From contig NZ_JAGINQ010000007.1 of NCBI RefSeq assembly GCF_017876165.1, positions 62,001 through 126,000 on the forward strand: a DNA stretch of 64,000 nt, given 5' to 3'. Shown here one piece after another: positions 39,040 to 48,588 of the stretch (position 1 is its first letter; the number at the start of each line of letters is the position of its first letter). This DNA is from Azospirillum soli (GTDB lineage Bacteria; Pseudomonadota; Alphaproteobacteria; Azospirillales; Azospirillaceae). Below the pieces are notes generated by a model. The model was not told the origin of the DNA and did no database searches. It saw nothing but the letters and a program-made list of their open reading frames with translations. The position numbers and the translations under genes are program-made.

Positions 39040-39453
39040 TCAGTAAGTCAGCGAACCATAGTTCAGAAGCCCAACGGCGATTGACAGGCTGCCCAGAAGG
39101 ATCCCGTAAGAGGTTCGGTCGCCTTCAATTCCGGTTCGGAGATCGGGCAGCAGAAGCCGGGACACGACGACATAGACGGTGACCTGGGAGACGAGGGCGA
39201 TGACTCCCCACACCGCGAGGTCGATGAGGCTTGTGGTGTGCGACGCGACGCTCATGAGCGGAAGAGCAAATCCGATCATCGCACCGCCCAAGCTGATGGC
39301 GGCGGCCGTGTTGCCCTGTCGGACCAAGGCTAGTTCGCGATACGGCGTCACGGCCGTATAGGCGACGATGAAAAGCAACAGAAAGGCCAGCATCACCACG
39401 GCAAAAAGAAGATACGACGGCAGGGTCGCTAAAGGCTGGAGAACGGGCGTCAT
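39040..39453 (-). CDS. DUF350 family membrane protein
   Basis: A 137-residue inner-membrane protein with four hydrophobic helices (YLLFAVVMLAFLLLFIVAY, AAAISLGGAMIGFALPL and two more). DUF350 (YjfL) proteins are encoded with DUF1190 and glutathionylspermidine synthase-family proteins in many bacteria, as here. The start at MTPVLQPL gives the family length; an upstream in-frame start adds only repeat-like sequence. Confidence 0.85.
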   Translation of the reverse strand: MTPVLQPLATLPSYLLFAVVMLAFLLLFIVAYTAVTPYRELALVRQGNTAAAISLGGAMIGFALPLMSVASHTTSLIDLAVWGVIALVSQVTVYVVVSRLLLPDLRTGIEGDRTSYGILLGSLSIAVGLLNYGSLTY

Positions 39454-39730
39454 GCAGGACCTTCGGTGTCGCATTGGGCGCCGCCAGCGTGACACCCATA
39501 GCGTGCGCAAGACAAGAGGGTGCGGCAATTTACATGCGGTGGTATTAGGACCGCAGCTCTTGAAGTGCCGCACACCGCGGCGGATTTTCACTCTGTGCCG
39601 ATGGGATCGCTCGCTCCTCTCCATTGCCCCGCACCCGTAGTCCCCCGACGCTCCCGCTCGGACAAATCCTTGTTGCGCCTGTGACCGAACGGCTATAACC
39701 GTCCGTCCAAGTTTCCCATTGCGTGCACCC

Positions 39731-41641
39731 ATGGCTCTTCGGATCGAGACTTTCTCCAACGTCACCGGCGGTTCCAGCTTCTTCAAGGCGGTCGGCCATC
39801 CCCTGGCCGCGCCTAAGGCTGTGGCCCTCGTGGAGCGGCTGTCGGCCGGCGGGCCGGTGGCGGTCTATGATCCGCTGGGGCTCGTCTCGGGGCTGGCCGA
39901 GTTCTACGACCTGTCCGGCATTCCGGTGTGCGGCGTTTACGTCCAGGACGTGGAGGCCGTGGGCAAGGAATCCTTCGGCCACGCCGCGCGCCCGGTCACC
40001 GACTTGCCCTCCAGCGGTGCTGCGACCGTCTTCGTGGTCGCCTTCGACAGCCAGCGCCTGGAAGGGCACATCGCGCACCTGATCCCGGCCGGCGCGCGGG
40101 TCGTCTCACTCGACGCCATGCGCATCCCCGAGGACATGCTGAGCGACCACGGCCATTACCTGTCCAAGTTCAACTGGGCGACCAACTTCGCCTGGTTCCG
40201 CGATGAGAGCGGCCAGCACACCCGCGTGGTCTCCGCCAATTACTGGCCGAACTACGGCGCCAAGGGCACCCGCCTGTGGGCGCGCCTGTTCGACGCGAAC
40301 GGCACGGCGCTCGCCGAATGGACCGAGCCGATGCCGCCCGCCAACGGCACCGTCGTCATCGACAGCCGTCTGGTGCGCGCTCGCTTCGGGCTGAAGGACT
40401 TTTGCGGTTCGCTGTTCCTGCACATCATCGGTGCCGCCGGCCACGACGTGGTGAAGTACGCGCTGGACACCTACGGCGACTCCGAGACGGACCTCTCCTG
40501 CACCCACGACGCCAACGCCTGGCCGGCCGAGGTCTACGCCGGCCTGCCGGCGCCGAAGGAGGACGAGCGCGTCCTGCTCTGGATCCAGAACAGCCACCCC
40601 ACCCCGATTCCGGCCGGGGCCATCGGCCTGAACCTGATGGGCTCCCCGGAGGTCGCGCGTCTGGACCGCTCCGTGGCACCCTTCGCGACGACGGTGATCG
40701 ACACGCGCGACCTGCTGCCGGGCGCCCGCTGGCCGCAGCAGATCGAGATTCAGGCCGGCAAGCATTTCGTGCGCCCGCGCTACGAGGTCATCGCCGCCAA
40801 CGGCCGACGCCGCATCGCCCACGCCAACGTGGAGCGCTCCGACCTGAAGCCCGACCCGAAGCTTCCCGCCCTCACCGGGGGCCTTCTGGGCAAAGGCCAC
40901 ATCCTCCCCGCCCCGCTGCTGCCGCCGGAGCGCTGGCGCACCATCCTGCTGCCCACGCCGATGAGCACCGGTCAGCAGACCCTGCCCGTCCAGGCGGTCG
41001 TCTACGACGCGACCGGCCGCGAGGTCGCCCGCCACCGCTTCGGCAATCTGAAGCGTTCCGACAGCGTGGCGCTGGACGTGACCGGGCTTGCCTCCGGCGC
41101 CGCCCTGCCCGGCGGCTGGGGCCATGTGGAGCTGGTCTACGACTTCGACGCGGGCACGGAGGCCGACGGCTGGCTGCACGCGCTGGTCCGGTACGAGGAT
41201 GTCCGCAACGGTCACGCCGCCGAAACCAGCTTCGGCAGCCACATCTTCAACACGGCGCTGGTCTACCGGGACGAACCGCAGAGCTACCACGGCAAGCCGC
41301 CGGGGCTTTCGACCCGCCTGTTCCTGCGGCTGGGCACCGAGCCCTGGGACACGATCTGCCACCTGATCTACCCGGCCTCGACCCCCTGGCACGAGTCGTC
41401 GGAGACCCAGCTGGTCCTGACCCGGCGCGACGGGACCGAGGTGGCGCGGCGCAAGATCGCCATTCCCTGCGGCGGCTCGCGCTTCTTCCGCTATCGGGAG
41501 ACCTTCACCGAGGCCGAGCGGATCGCGGCGGGCGAGCACGCCTACGTGCTGATCCGCGACACCACCTGCCGCCTGTTCGGCTATCACGGCTGCGTCAACG
41601 GTGACAGCGCCTTCAGCCTTGACCATATGTTCGGTTTCTAG
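39731..41641 (+). CDS. Large conserved hypothetical protein, 636 residues
   Basis: A soluble protein of 636 residues that I cannot assign to a characterised family. It has a beta-rich repeat plan: two similar halves each carry a segment of the type WARLFDANGTALAEW or PVQAVVYDATGREVARHRFG, which look like immunoglobulin-like sandwich strands. The N-terminal 130 residues (VAVYDPLGLVSGLAEFYDL, VVAFDSQRLEGHIAHLIP) look like a nucleotide-binding or Rossmann-type fold. No signal peptide or membrane helix is visible. It stands alone, with trxB 22 bases downstream, so it may be cotranscribed with trxB. No good ribosome binding site precedes the chosen ATG. Confidence 0.7.
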   Translation: MALRIETFSNVTGGSSFFKAVGHPLAAPKAVALVERLSAGGPVAVYDPLGLVSGLAEFYDLSGIPVCGVYVQDVEAVGKESFGHAARPVTDLPSSGAATVFVVAFDSQRLEGHIAHLIPAGARVVSLDAMRIPEDMLSDHGHYLSKFNWATNFAWFRDESGQHTRVVSANYWPNYGAKGTRLWARLFDANGTALAEWTEPMPPANGTVVIDSRLVRARFGLKDFCGSLFLHIIGAAGHDVVKYALDTYGDSETDLSCTHDANAWPAEVYAGLPAPKEDERVLLWIQNSHPTPIPAGAIGLNLMGSPEVARLDRSVAPFATTVIDTRDLLPGARWPQQIEIQAGKHFVRPRYEVIAANGRRRIAHANVERSDLKPDPKLPALTGGLLGKGHILPAPLLPPERWRTILLPTPMSTGQQTLPVQAVVYDATGREVARHRFGNLKRSDSVALDVTGLASGAALPGGWGHVELVYDFDAGTEADGWLHALVRYEDVRNGHAAETSFGSHIFNTALVYRDEPQSYHGKPPGLSTRLFLRLGTEPWDTICHLIYPASTPWHESSETQLVLTRRDGTEVARRKIAIPCGGSRFFRYRETFTEAERIAAGEHAYVLIRDTTCRLFGYHGCVNGDSAFSLDHMFGF

Positions 41642-41663
41642 AGACCCCAGGGACACAGCAGCG

Positions 41664-42647
41664 ATGCCCACCACCCACCACACCAAGGTCCTCATCATCG
41701 GCGCCGGCCCGGCCGGCTACACGGCGGCCATCTACGCGGCGCGCGCCAACCTGGAGCCGCTGATGGTCCAGGGCATGCAGCCCGGCGGCCAGCTGATGAT
41801 CACCACCGACGTGGAGAACTACCCCGGCTTCGCCGAGCCCATCCAGGGCCCCTGGCTGATGGAGCAGATGCAGAAGCAGGCCGAGCATGTCGGGACCAAG
41901 ATGGTCTTCGACCTGATCGTGGACGTGGACTTCACCCAGCGCCCCTTCGTCTGCAAGGGTGACAGCGGCGACACCTACACCGCCGACAGCGTCATCATCG
42001 CGACCGGCGCGCAGGCCCGCTGGCTGGGCATCCCCAGCGAGGAGACCTACCGCGGCTTCGGCGTGTCGGCCTGCGCGACCTGCGACGGCTTCTTCTTCCG
42101 GGGCAAGGAGGTCGCGGTGATCGGCGGCGGCAACTCCGCCGTGGAGGAGGCGCTGTACCTGACCAACCACGCAACCAAGGTCACCATCATCCACCGCCGC
42201 GACAGCTTCCGGGCCGAGCGGATCATGCAGGACCGCCTGTTCCGCAACCCGAAGATCGAGGTGGTCTGGGACAGCGCTGTCGATGAGATCGTCGGCGAGG
42301 GCGACGGCAGCCTCGGCAACCCACGCGGCGTGACCGGCGTGCGCATCAAGAACGTCAAGACGGGCGAGCTTCGCACCATCCCCGTGGCCGGCGTCTTCGT
42401 CGCCATCGGCCACGAGCCCGCCACCGGCGTCTTCAAGGGCAAGGTGAAGACGGATGAGAGCGGCTACATCCTGACCGCTCCGGACAGCACCGCGACCGAC
42501 ATTCCGGGCGTCTTCGCCGCCGGCGACGTGAAGGACAAGATCTACCGCCAGGCGGTCACCGCCGCCGGCATGGGCTGCATGGCAGCATTGGAAGCCGAAC
42601 GCTGGCTCGCCCACCACGAAGGCGAACCGAGCCCGGCTGCCTGGTAA
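41664..42647 (+). CDS. trxB: Thioredoxin-disulfide reductase
   Basis: A 327-residue FAD/NADPH enzyme that reduces thioredoxin. The FAD motif GAGPAGYTAAIYAARA lies near the start, the redox-active disulfide is CATC (ACATCDGFFF, about 135-138), the NADPH motif is GGGNSAVEEALYL, and GVFAAGDVKDKIYRQAV closes the FAD site. Full length for the family. MsrA in the same window relies on thioredoxin. It is the last member of the conserved carB-greA-lrp-trxB order. Confidence 0.97.
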   Translation: MPTTHHTKVLIIGAGPAGYTAAIYAARANLEPLMVQGMQPGGQLMITTDVENYPGFAEPIQGPWLMEQMQKQAEHVGTKMVFDLIVDVDFTQRPFVCKGDSGDTYTADSVIIATGAQARWLGIPSEETYRGFGVSACATCDGFFFRGKEVAVIGGGNSAVEEALYLTNHATKVTIIHRRDSFRAERIMQDRLFRNPKIEVVWDSAVDEIVGEGDGSLGNPRGVTGVRIKNVKTGELRTIPVAGVFVAIGHEPATGVFKGKVKTDESGYILTAPDSTATDIPGVFAAGDVKDKIYRQAVTAAGMGCMAALEAERWLAHHEGEPSPAAW

Positions 42648-42671
42648 GAAAGGTTACGGAGGAGGCATACG

Positions 42672-43130
42672 CTACCGCCTCCTCCACCCATCCACGCTGA
42701 ACCGCCCAGCCCCGGCGGCGATCAGCGTCAGGAAGCCGCCGATGATGGCGAGGTTCTTCATGAACTGGATGTGCTGCATCATCTGCTGCTCGGGCGGATA
42801 GGTCCAATAGCGGTGGGCGATCAGCGTCGCGACCGCCGTGAAGCCGGCCACCAGGAAGGCCGCGACCCGCGTCCAGGCGCCCAGCACCACGGCAAGCCCG
42901 CCGAAGCACTCCACCAGCGCCCCGATGATCGCCAGCCCGAAGGCGAAGGGCAGCCCCTGCCCCTCCAGGCTAGCCGCGAAGCCGGCGAGGTTCATCAGCT
43001 TCCCCCAGCCGCTCTGCACGAAGATCGCCCCGAGCAGGACCCGCCCCAGCAGAAGCAGAACATCCTGGCTGCCGACCGCCGTGCGGTCCACCCAGCCATC
43101 CCGCGTCCGGTCGTAATCGTAAGAAGCCAT
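42672..43130 (-). CDS. DoxX family membrane protein
   Basis: A 152-residue four-helix protein of the DoxX/YphA family (LLLLGRVLLGAIFVQSGWGK, GALVECFGGLAVVLGAWTR). DoxX relatives are linked to redox homeostasis and thiosulfate oxidation. It lies 21 bases downstream of msrP on the same strand and is probably cotranscribed, which hints at an electron-supply role in place of the missing MsrQ heme subunit; that idea is inference. Confidence 0.88.
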   Translation of the reverse strand: MASYDYDRTRDGWVDRTAVGSQDVLLLLGRVLLGAIFVQSGWGKLMNLAGFAASLEGQGLPFAFGLAIIGALVECFGGLAVVLGAWTRVAAFLVAGFTAVATLIAHRYWTYPPEQQMMQHIQFMKNLAIIGGFLTLIAAGAGRFSVDGWRRR

Positions 43131-43151
43131 GGCACCGTCCCTTCCGTTCGG

Positions 43152-44111
43152 TCACATGAACAGCTTTTCGCCTTCCATATCCCGGTACAGACTGGCCACG
43201 AATTCCCCATACCCGTTGTAGATCAGGGTCGGCCGCCGCTCGTCGGTGCCCAGCATCCGTTCGGTCTTCTGGCTCCAGCGGGGGTGCGGCACCTCGGGGT
43301 TCACGTTGGCCCAGAAGCCGTATTCGCTACCCTGGATCTCTTCCCAGAAGCTCTTCGGCCGCTGGTCGGAGAAGGTGAAGCGGGCGATCGATTTGACGGA
43401 TTTGAACCCGTACTTCCACGGCACGGTCAGCCGCAGCGGCGCCCCGTTCTGCGGGGGGATGGGCTTGCCGTACATGCCCGTGGAGATGAAGGCCAGCTCG
43501 TGCGTCGCCTCCGCCATGGTCAGCCCCTCGACGTAGGGCCAGGGGTACCAGAACTGCTTCTGGCCCGATGCCACCTCCGGCTTCTGGAAAGTGGTCATGA
43601 CGAGGTACTTGGCCGACCCCAGCGGCCGGGCCATCTCCACCAGCGCCTTCAGCGGAAAACCGGTCCACGGCACGGCCATGGCCCAGGCCTCCACGCAGCG
43701 GTGGCGGTACAGCCGCTCTTCCATCGGCATGCGGGCCAGCAGGTCGTCGATGCCAATGGTCATCGGCTGCTCGACCATGCCGTCGATGGTGATGGTCCAG
43801 GGCCGCACCGGCAGTTTCTGCGCCGCCTTCCAGATGCTCTTCTGCGAGCCGAACTCGACGTAGTTGTTGTAGGTGGTGGCGTAGTCCTCGCCCGTCACCG
43901 GCCGGTCGAGCGTGTAGCGCGGGTTGCGCGCCGCCCCTCCAACCGAAGTTTGCTGGGCAGAGTTTTGCTGGGCAAAGGCTTGGGAAAACGGCCCCACCAG
44001 CAGGGGCACGGCCGCCGCGGCTTGCAGGAGCGCGCGGCGGTTCAGATAGACGCCTTCCGGCGTGGCGGCGGACTCCGGCAACTCCCAGCCGCGCTTCGAA
44101 CAAATCAGCAT
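43152..44111 (-). CDS. msrP: Protein-methionine-sulfoxide reductase catalytic subunit
   Basis: A 319-residue periplasmic molybdoenzyme (YedY/MsrP) that repairs oxidised methionines in envelope proteins. The N-terminal Tat-type signal has twin Arg in LNRRALLQAAAAVPLL; the Mo-ligating Cys is in YRHRCVEAWAMAVPW; GAPLRLTVPWKYGFKSVKSI is the conserved core. The start ATG gives the typical N-terminus (MLICSKRGWELPE). The quinol-linked partner msrQ is not next to it; a DoxX gene takes that position. Confidence 0.93.
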   Translation of the reverse strand: MLICSKRGWELPESAATPEGVYLNRRALLQAAAAVPLLVGPFSQAFAQQNSAQQTSVGGAARNPRYTLDRPVTGEDYATTYNNYVEFGSQKSIWKAAQKLPVRPWTITIDGMVEQPMTIGIDDLLARMPMEERLYRHRCVEAWAMAVPWTGFPLKALVEMARPLGSAKYLVMTTFQKPEVASGQKQFWYPWPYVEGLTMAEATHELAFISTGMYGKPIPPQNGAPLRLTVPWKYGFKSVKSIARFTFSDQRPKSFWEEIQGSEYGFWANVNPEVPHPRWSQKTERMLGTDERRPTLIYNGYGEFVASLYRDMEGEKLFM

Positions 44112-44198
44112 CGGGGCACCTCTCGCGGATATCCGATACTCATCTATCCGCGAAGGGGGCCCCGTCCAGTCACGTCCGGTCACAGACCGGTGAGCGGC

Positions 44199-44675
44199 CT
44201 ACTCCAGCAGGCTGCGCAGCATCCAGGCAGTCTTCTCGTGGATCTGCAGACGCTGGGTCAGCAGGTCGGCGGTCGGCTGGTCGTTGGCCTCCTCGGCCGT
44301 GACGATGACCTTGCGGGCGGTGCGGGCGACCGCCTCGTGGCCTTCCACCAGCTGCCGGATCATGTCCTGCGCCTTGGGCACGCCCGCCTCCTCGCCGATG
44401 GAGGCGAGCTTGGTGAACTGCGAGAAGCTGCCCGGCGCCGGGTATCCCAGTGCCCGGATGCGCTCCGCCACCTCGTCCAGGGCGTTCCACAGCTCCGTGT
44501 ACTGCTCCATGAACATGGTGTGCAGCGTGTTGAACATCGGCCCGGTGACGTTCCAGTGGAAGGAGTGCGTCTTCAGGTACAGCGCGAAGGTGTCGGCGAG
44601 CACGCGGCTCAAGCCCTCGGCGATGGCCTTCCGGTCGTTCTCCGCAATCCCGATGTCGATCTGCATGGTTCCCAT
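44199..44675 (-). CDS. Dps-family DNA-binding/ferritin-like protein
   Basis: A 158-residue ferritin-like dodecamer subunit. The ferroxidase ligands are in [19 protein letters not shown] and [13 protein letters not shown], the usual H, D and E pattern at the dimer interface. It protects DNA and stores iron under oxidative stress. The Lys-rich N-terminal tail of E. coli Dps is absent, so DNA binding is not assured. It stands alone, upstream of msrP on the same strand (87 bases). Confidence 0.92.
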   Translation of the reverse strand: MGTMQIDIGIAENDRKAIAEGLSRVLADTFALYLKTHSFHWNVTGPMFNTLHTMFMEQYTELWNALDEVAERIRALGYPAPGSFSQFTKLASIGEEAGVPKAQDMIRQLVEGHEAVARTARKVIVTAEEANDQPTADLLTQRLQIHEKTAWMLRSLLE

Positions 44676-44877
44676 ATCCTCCGTCTCTGGCGGTTTTGCG
44701 TTCGTGTCTGCACGAAGGCTAAGCGTGGGCAGGCCAATCGTCCAGCCCCTTAATTAGAACTATTCTAAGCAACAGATCCGCACGGCCGACATGCGGCGGA
44801 TCGCCTCACTGCCAAAAAACCCGCCCCCACAAGCCCATCCCGACAAGCTTGGCCGAGCCGGTGGCACGTCAAGGCCC

Positions 44878-46095
44878 CTACAGGCAGTCGAGGTAGGCGA
44901 CCGGATCCTTGGTGAAGAAGCGGTAGGTGTTCCGCCCGCCTTCCTTGCCCCAGTACATGGCGGCGTCGGCGTTCTTCATCAGGGATGCCGCCGTGTGGCC
45001 GTCGCGCGGGTAGATCGCGATGCCGATGGACACGCCGATGCGCGCCTCGCCCGCGTCCAGGTCGAAGGGCTTGGCCAGTTCCGTGTTGATGCGCGAGGCG
45101 ACGATGGCCGCCTCGTCGTCGCTGTTCAGGTCGCAGAGCAGCACGACGAACTCGTCACCGCCCATGCGGGACACCGTGTCGCTTTCCCGCACGCAGGCCC
45201 TTAGGCGCAACGCCGCTTCCTGCAACAACTCGTCGCCCGCCGCGTGGCCCAGCGTGTCGTTGACCTGCTTGAAGCGGTCAAGGTCAACGAACATCAGCGC
45301 CAGCAGCTTGCCCGAGCGGGTGGAGCGGGCGATGGCCTGATTCAGCCGGTCCTCGAACAGCACGCGGTTGGGCAGTTCGGTCAGCGGGTCGTAATGCGCG
45401 CGCATCCAGGCGCGCCGCTCCGCGTCCTTGACCTCGGTGATGTCTTCCTTGACCGCGACGAAGTGAAGGATGCGGCCGTCCGGCCCGGTGATGGGCGCGA
45501 TGGAGGTCTTTTCCCAATAGCACTCGCCGTTCTTGCGGCGATTGTAGAACTCCCCCTTCCATTCCTTGCCGGCCAGGATCGTGCGCCACAGGTCGGTGTA
45601 GGTCTCCGGCGGGGTGTGGCCGCTCTTGAACATGGAAGGCCGGCCGCCGATGACCTCGTCCGGGGTGTAGCCGCTGTTGGCGCAGAGGCGGGGGTTGACG
45701 TATTCGATCACCCCTTTGGCGTCGGTGATCAGGATCGGGACGGGGCTGTGCTCCACGGCGCCGAACAGGGTCAGCACCCGATCCTCCAGCCGTGCCCGCT
45801 TCGCGGATTCGCGGTCGAGCGCCAGGGCGTTGCGCTTGAACACATCGACCGCGCGGGCCATGGCGCCCACCTCGTCGTCACGGTCGAGGTCGGGCACCTC
45901 CACGGCCGGGTCGCCGGAGGCCAAGCGGTCCATGACGCCGGTCAGCCGCCCCAGCGGGGCCAGCAATTGCTGCTGCACGAAGAGAAAGGCGCCGACCACG
46001 GAGACGAGCGCCAGCGCCGTCATGAAGATCGGAAAGGCGAGCGCGCGGAAGGTATCGGACCAGCCGGGCAGCGCGCCGTCGGGGCCGGGCGGCAA
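44878..46095 (-). CDS. PAS-GGDEF diguanylate cyclase (N-terminus uncertain)
   Basis: From the TTG at 46095 the protein has 405 residues: a transmembrane helix (about 19-41), HAMP (about 42-95), a PAS/PAC domain (about 110-225) and GGDEF (about 232-400). The active site is MGGDEF (312-316), with the inhibitory I-site R303-x-x-D306 in place, so it should make cyclic di-GMP with product feedback. The frame stays open to about 46374 and encodes another good transmembrane helix (LSFALAVVAFLFLTGAG) that would give the usual two-helix sensor. No ATG, GTG or TTG exists in that extension (see findings). The real start is therefore unresolved. Confidence 0.8.
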   Translation of the reverse strand: MPPGPDGALPGWSDTFRALAFPIFMTALALVSVVGAFLFVQQQLLAPLGRLTGVMDRLASGDPAVEVPDLDRDDEVGAMARAVDVFKRNALALDRESAKRARLEDRVLTLFGAVEHSPVPILITDAKGVIEYVNPRLCANSGYTPDEVIGGRPSMFKSGHTPPETYTDLWRTILAGKEWKGEFYNRRKNGECYWEKTSIAPITGPDGRILHFVAVKEDITEVKDAERRAWMRAHYDPLTELPNRVLFEDRLNQAIARSTRSGKLLALMFVDLDRFKQVNDTLGHAAGDELLQEAALRLRACVRESDTVSRMGGDEFVVLLCDLNSDDEAAIVASRINTELAKPFDLDAGEARIGVSIGIAIYPRDGHTAASLMKNADAAMYWGKEGGRNTYRFFTKDPVAYLDCL

Positions 46096-46354
46096 GCCGG
46101 TCCAAGCCTGGTAAAGCGCGGCCCCCGCTCCGGTCAGGAACAGGAAGGCGACGACGGCCAGCGCGAAGGACAGCAGCCCGGCGATGCGGGCCGTGGGAGT
46201 GGGATTGGAAGTGGGTACGGACGCCGGTGGGGGTGCGCTCCGGGTCGAAGTCCGGACTTCGGAAGCCGGTGCCGGTCTGTCCTTCTCGACGTCCTGCTCG
46301 ACGGTGTCCGTGGCCTTGACTCCGCGTATCGGGCGCCGGCGGATCGGCCGGGAA

Positions 46355-48067
46355 TCACCCCTGCCGCAACCGGCCTATGAACTGCTTGACCTCATTGTTG
46401 AGGGCAACGGCCTGACCGTCAAGCAATTCAGCGGCGTGCAGCACTTCACCGGCGGCACTGCCGGTTTCACTGGCGGTGTGCGATACACCGGCGATGTTGT
46501 GCGACACCTCGCTGGTCCCGGCGGCGGCCTCCTGCACGTTGCGCGCGATCTCGTGAGTCGCGGCGGCCTGCTGCTCCATGGAGGCGGAAATGGTCCCGAC
46601 GATCTCGTCGATGGACACCACCGTATCCCCCACCCCCTTGATGGCGGCGACGGCGGCGTTGGTGACCTGCTGCATGGCGGCGATCTGGGCGGAGATGTCC
46701 TCGGTCGCCTTGGCCGTCTGGTTGGCGAGGTTCTTGACCTCCGACGCCACCACGGCGAAGCCCTTTCCGGCCTCGCCCGCGCGCGCCGCCTCGATGGTCG
46801 CGTTCAGCGCCAGCAGGTTGGTCTGCGCGGCGATGGAGTTGATCAGCCCGACGATCTCGCCGATGCGCCCGGCGGCCTCCGACAGGCCGACGACGTGGCC
46901 GTTGGTCTGCTCCACCGCCTGCACGGCACCCCGCACCATGTCGAAGGAGCGGCGGACCTGATCCCCGATCTCCGCGATGCTGGCCGACATCTCGTCGGTC
47001 GCGGCGGCGGCGGTCTGCACGCTCATCCCCGCCTGCTGGCTGGCGGAGGCGACGGCGCTGGCCTGCGCGTTGGTGTCGTTGGCGCGCTGGAGCATCCCGG
47101 CGGCGTTGGTGCGCACCTGATGGGCGCCCGCCCCCACCTGCTGCACCACCTCGCTGACGCGGGCCTCGAACAGGTCGGCCAGTTCGTGGATGGCGCGATG
47201 CTTCTCCGCTTCGGCCTCGGCCTTCTGGCGTTCCTGCTCGACCTTCAGGCGCTCGACCTCACGGGCGTTGTTCTGGAAGACCTGAAGGGCGCGGGCCATG
47301 GCGCCGATCTCGTTCTTCATCCAGGTGCCGTGGATTTCCGTGTCGAGGCGGCCGTCGGCCAGTTCGGTCGTGGCGTGCGACAAGCGCTGCAGGGGGCGCG
47401 TGATCGACCGGGCCAGCACCAGCCCCGCCGCCATCATGCCGGCCAGCAGCGCCGCCATGACCAGAGCGAAGTTCAGGCGCGCCGCCGCCGTCGCGTCGCG
47501 GGTCGCCTGGGTGGCCTGATCCGTCGAACGCGCGATGGCCTCCTGCGCGGCGATGATCTTGTCGGTCAGCCCTTTGAACTGGTCGTCCACATGGGCCATC
47601 ATCGGGATGCCGATCAGGCGGTCGATGGCCGCCATCTGGTTCATCTCGTCCACCGCCTTGGCGTAGGCGTCCACGCGCTTGGCGATGTCGGCCAGCATCT
47701 CCCGTTCGGCGTCGGTCAGCGGCAGGTCGCGCAAGGTCGCGATGGCCTTGCGCGCCCGGCCGAGATTGGCGGCGATGGCGTCGCGCATCGCCTGGAGCTT
47801 GGCGTCCTCGATGCCCGAGCCGGCCAGCGCCAGATGCCGCGACACGTCGGAGTGGATGAGGTAGGCGGTGGCGGCCAGCCGGTCGATCTGCTCGCGCCGG
47901 TCGCCCGCCGATTCATGGATGCGGTCCACCGAGGCGATGGCCTGTTCCGACTGGCGGTCGGCCAGCCACAAGGCCCCGACCGTCAGGACGATGCCCATCA
48001 GCGGCGCCACGAAGACGCGCGCCGCCACGGACGCGCCCGTCAGGCGCGCGAAGACCCCACCGCTCAT
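46355..48067 (-). CDS. Methyl-accepting chemotaxis protein
   Basis: A 570-residue chemoreceptor. A first transmembrane helix at about 13-33 is followed by a helical periplasmic region of about 155 residues with no Cache or PAS signature. The second helix is at about 191-212, HAMP at about 213-265, and the MA signalling domain has the hairpin tip [20 protein letters not shown]. No C-terminal pentapeptide for CheR/CheB tethering is seen. The ATG follows GGGGGA. The gene upstream, 56 bases away on the same strand, encodes a secreted Cache-domain protein that could act as its ligand-binding partner. Confidence 0.92.
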   Translation of the reverse strand: MSGGVFARLTGASVAARVFVAPLMGIVLTVGALWLADRQSEQAIASVDRIHESAGDRREQIDRLAATAYLIHSDVSRHLALAGSGIEDAKLQAMRDAIAANLGRARKAIATLRDLPLTDAEREMLADIAKRVDAYAKAVDEMNQMAAIDRLIGIPMMAHVDDQFKGLTDKIIAAQEAIARSTDQATQATRDATAAARLNFALVMAALLAGMMAAGLVLARSITRPLQRLSHATTELADGRLDTEIHGTWMKNEIGAMARALQVFQNNAREVERLKVEQERQKAEAEAEKHRAIHELADLFEARVSEVVQQVGAGAHQVRTNAAGMLQRANDTNAQASAVASASQQAGMSVQTAAAATDEMSASIAEIGDQVRRSFDMVRGAVQAVEQTNGHVVGLSEAAGRIGEIVGLINSIAAQTNLLALNATIEAARAGEAGKGFAVVASEVKNLANQTAKATEDISAQIAAMQQVTNAAVAAIKGVGDTVVSIDEIVGTISASMEQQAAATHEIARNVQEAAAGTSEVSHNIAGVSHTASETGSAAGEVLHAAELLDGQAVALNNEVKQFIGRLRQG

Positions 48068-48123
48068 CGCCGTCCCCCTTCGTCCGGATCGAACCGGGAA
48101 TGCCGGTTGCTTGTAGATGCCGC

Positions 48124-48588
48124 CTACTTGTAGATGCCGACGTAGGCGACCAGTTCCTGGCCCGGCACGCGCTTCACGTAAGTGACCTTCGGCTCGATCT
48201 TGTTGCTGGCGGGGTTCAGCCAGCGGTACTCGACCCAGCCCTCGCCCTTGTCCTTGGCGACGGCCAGGATGTCCTGGACAATGAACTTGCCGTCCGGATC
48301 CTTGACGTTGATGACGCTCTGCCCGACGCCGGTCGGACGCGGCGGGTAGACCTTCCAGACGCCGGTGAAATCGACGACGTTGACGTAGATTTCGCCCTGC
48401 TTGAACTCGCCGTCGGCGTTGAAGAGCTTCGCCGCGTCGTCGAGGCCTTTGTCCGCGATCAGGCCGGCGGCCTTCAGCGTGATGGCCTTCGCCTCGTCCT
48501 GGGTCGGCTTCTTGTCCTGAGCGACGGCGGTGCCGACGAGACCGATGGCCAGCAGTCCGGCGAACAGGGTGCGGATGAACGTGCGCAT
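48124..48588 (-). CDS. Secreted single-Cache domain protein
   Basis: A 154-residue exported protein: signal peptide [19 protein letters not shown] (cleaved after AVA), then a Cache fold ([62 protein letters not shown]). That is the ligand-binding domain found inside many chemoreceptors, here as a free periplasmic protein. It sits directly upstream of a chemoreceptor that has no Cache domain. Work as a separate sensor that docks on that receptor is inferred. Confidence 0.85.
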   Translation of the reverse strand: MRTFIRTLFAGLLAIGLVGTAVAQDKKPTQDEAKAITLKAAGLIADKGLDDAAKLFNADGEFKQGEIYVNVVDFTGVWKVYPPRPTGVGQSVINVKDPDGKFIVQDILAVAKDKGEGWVEYRWLNPASNKIEPKVTYVKRVPGQELVAYVGIYK

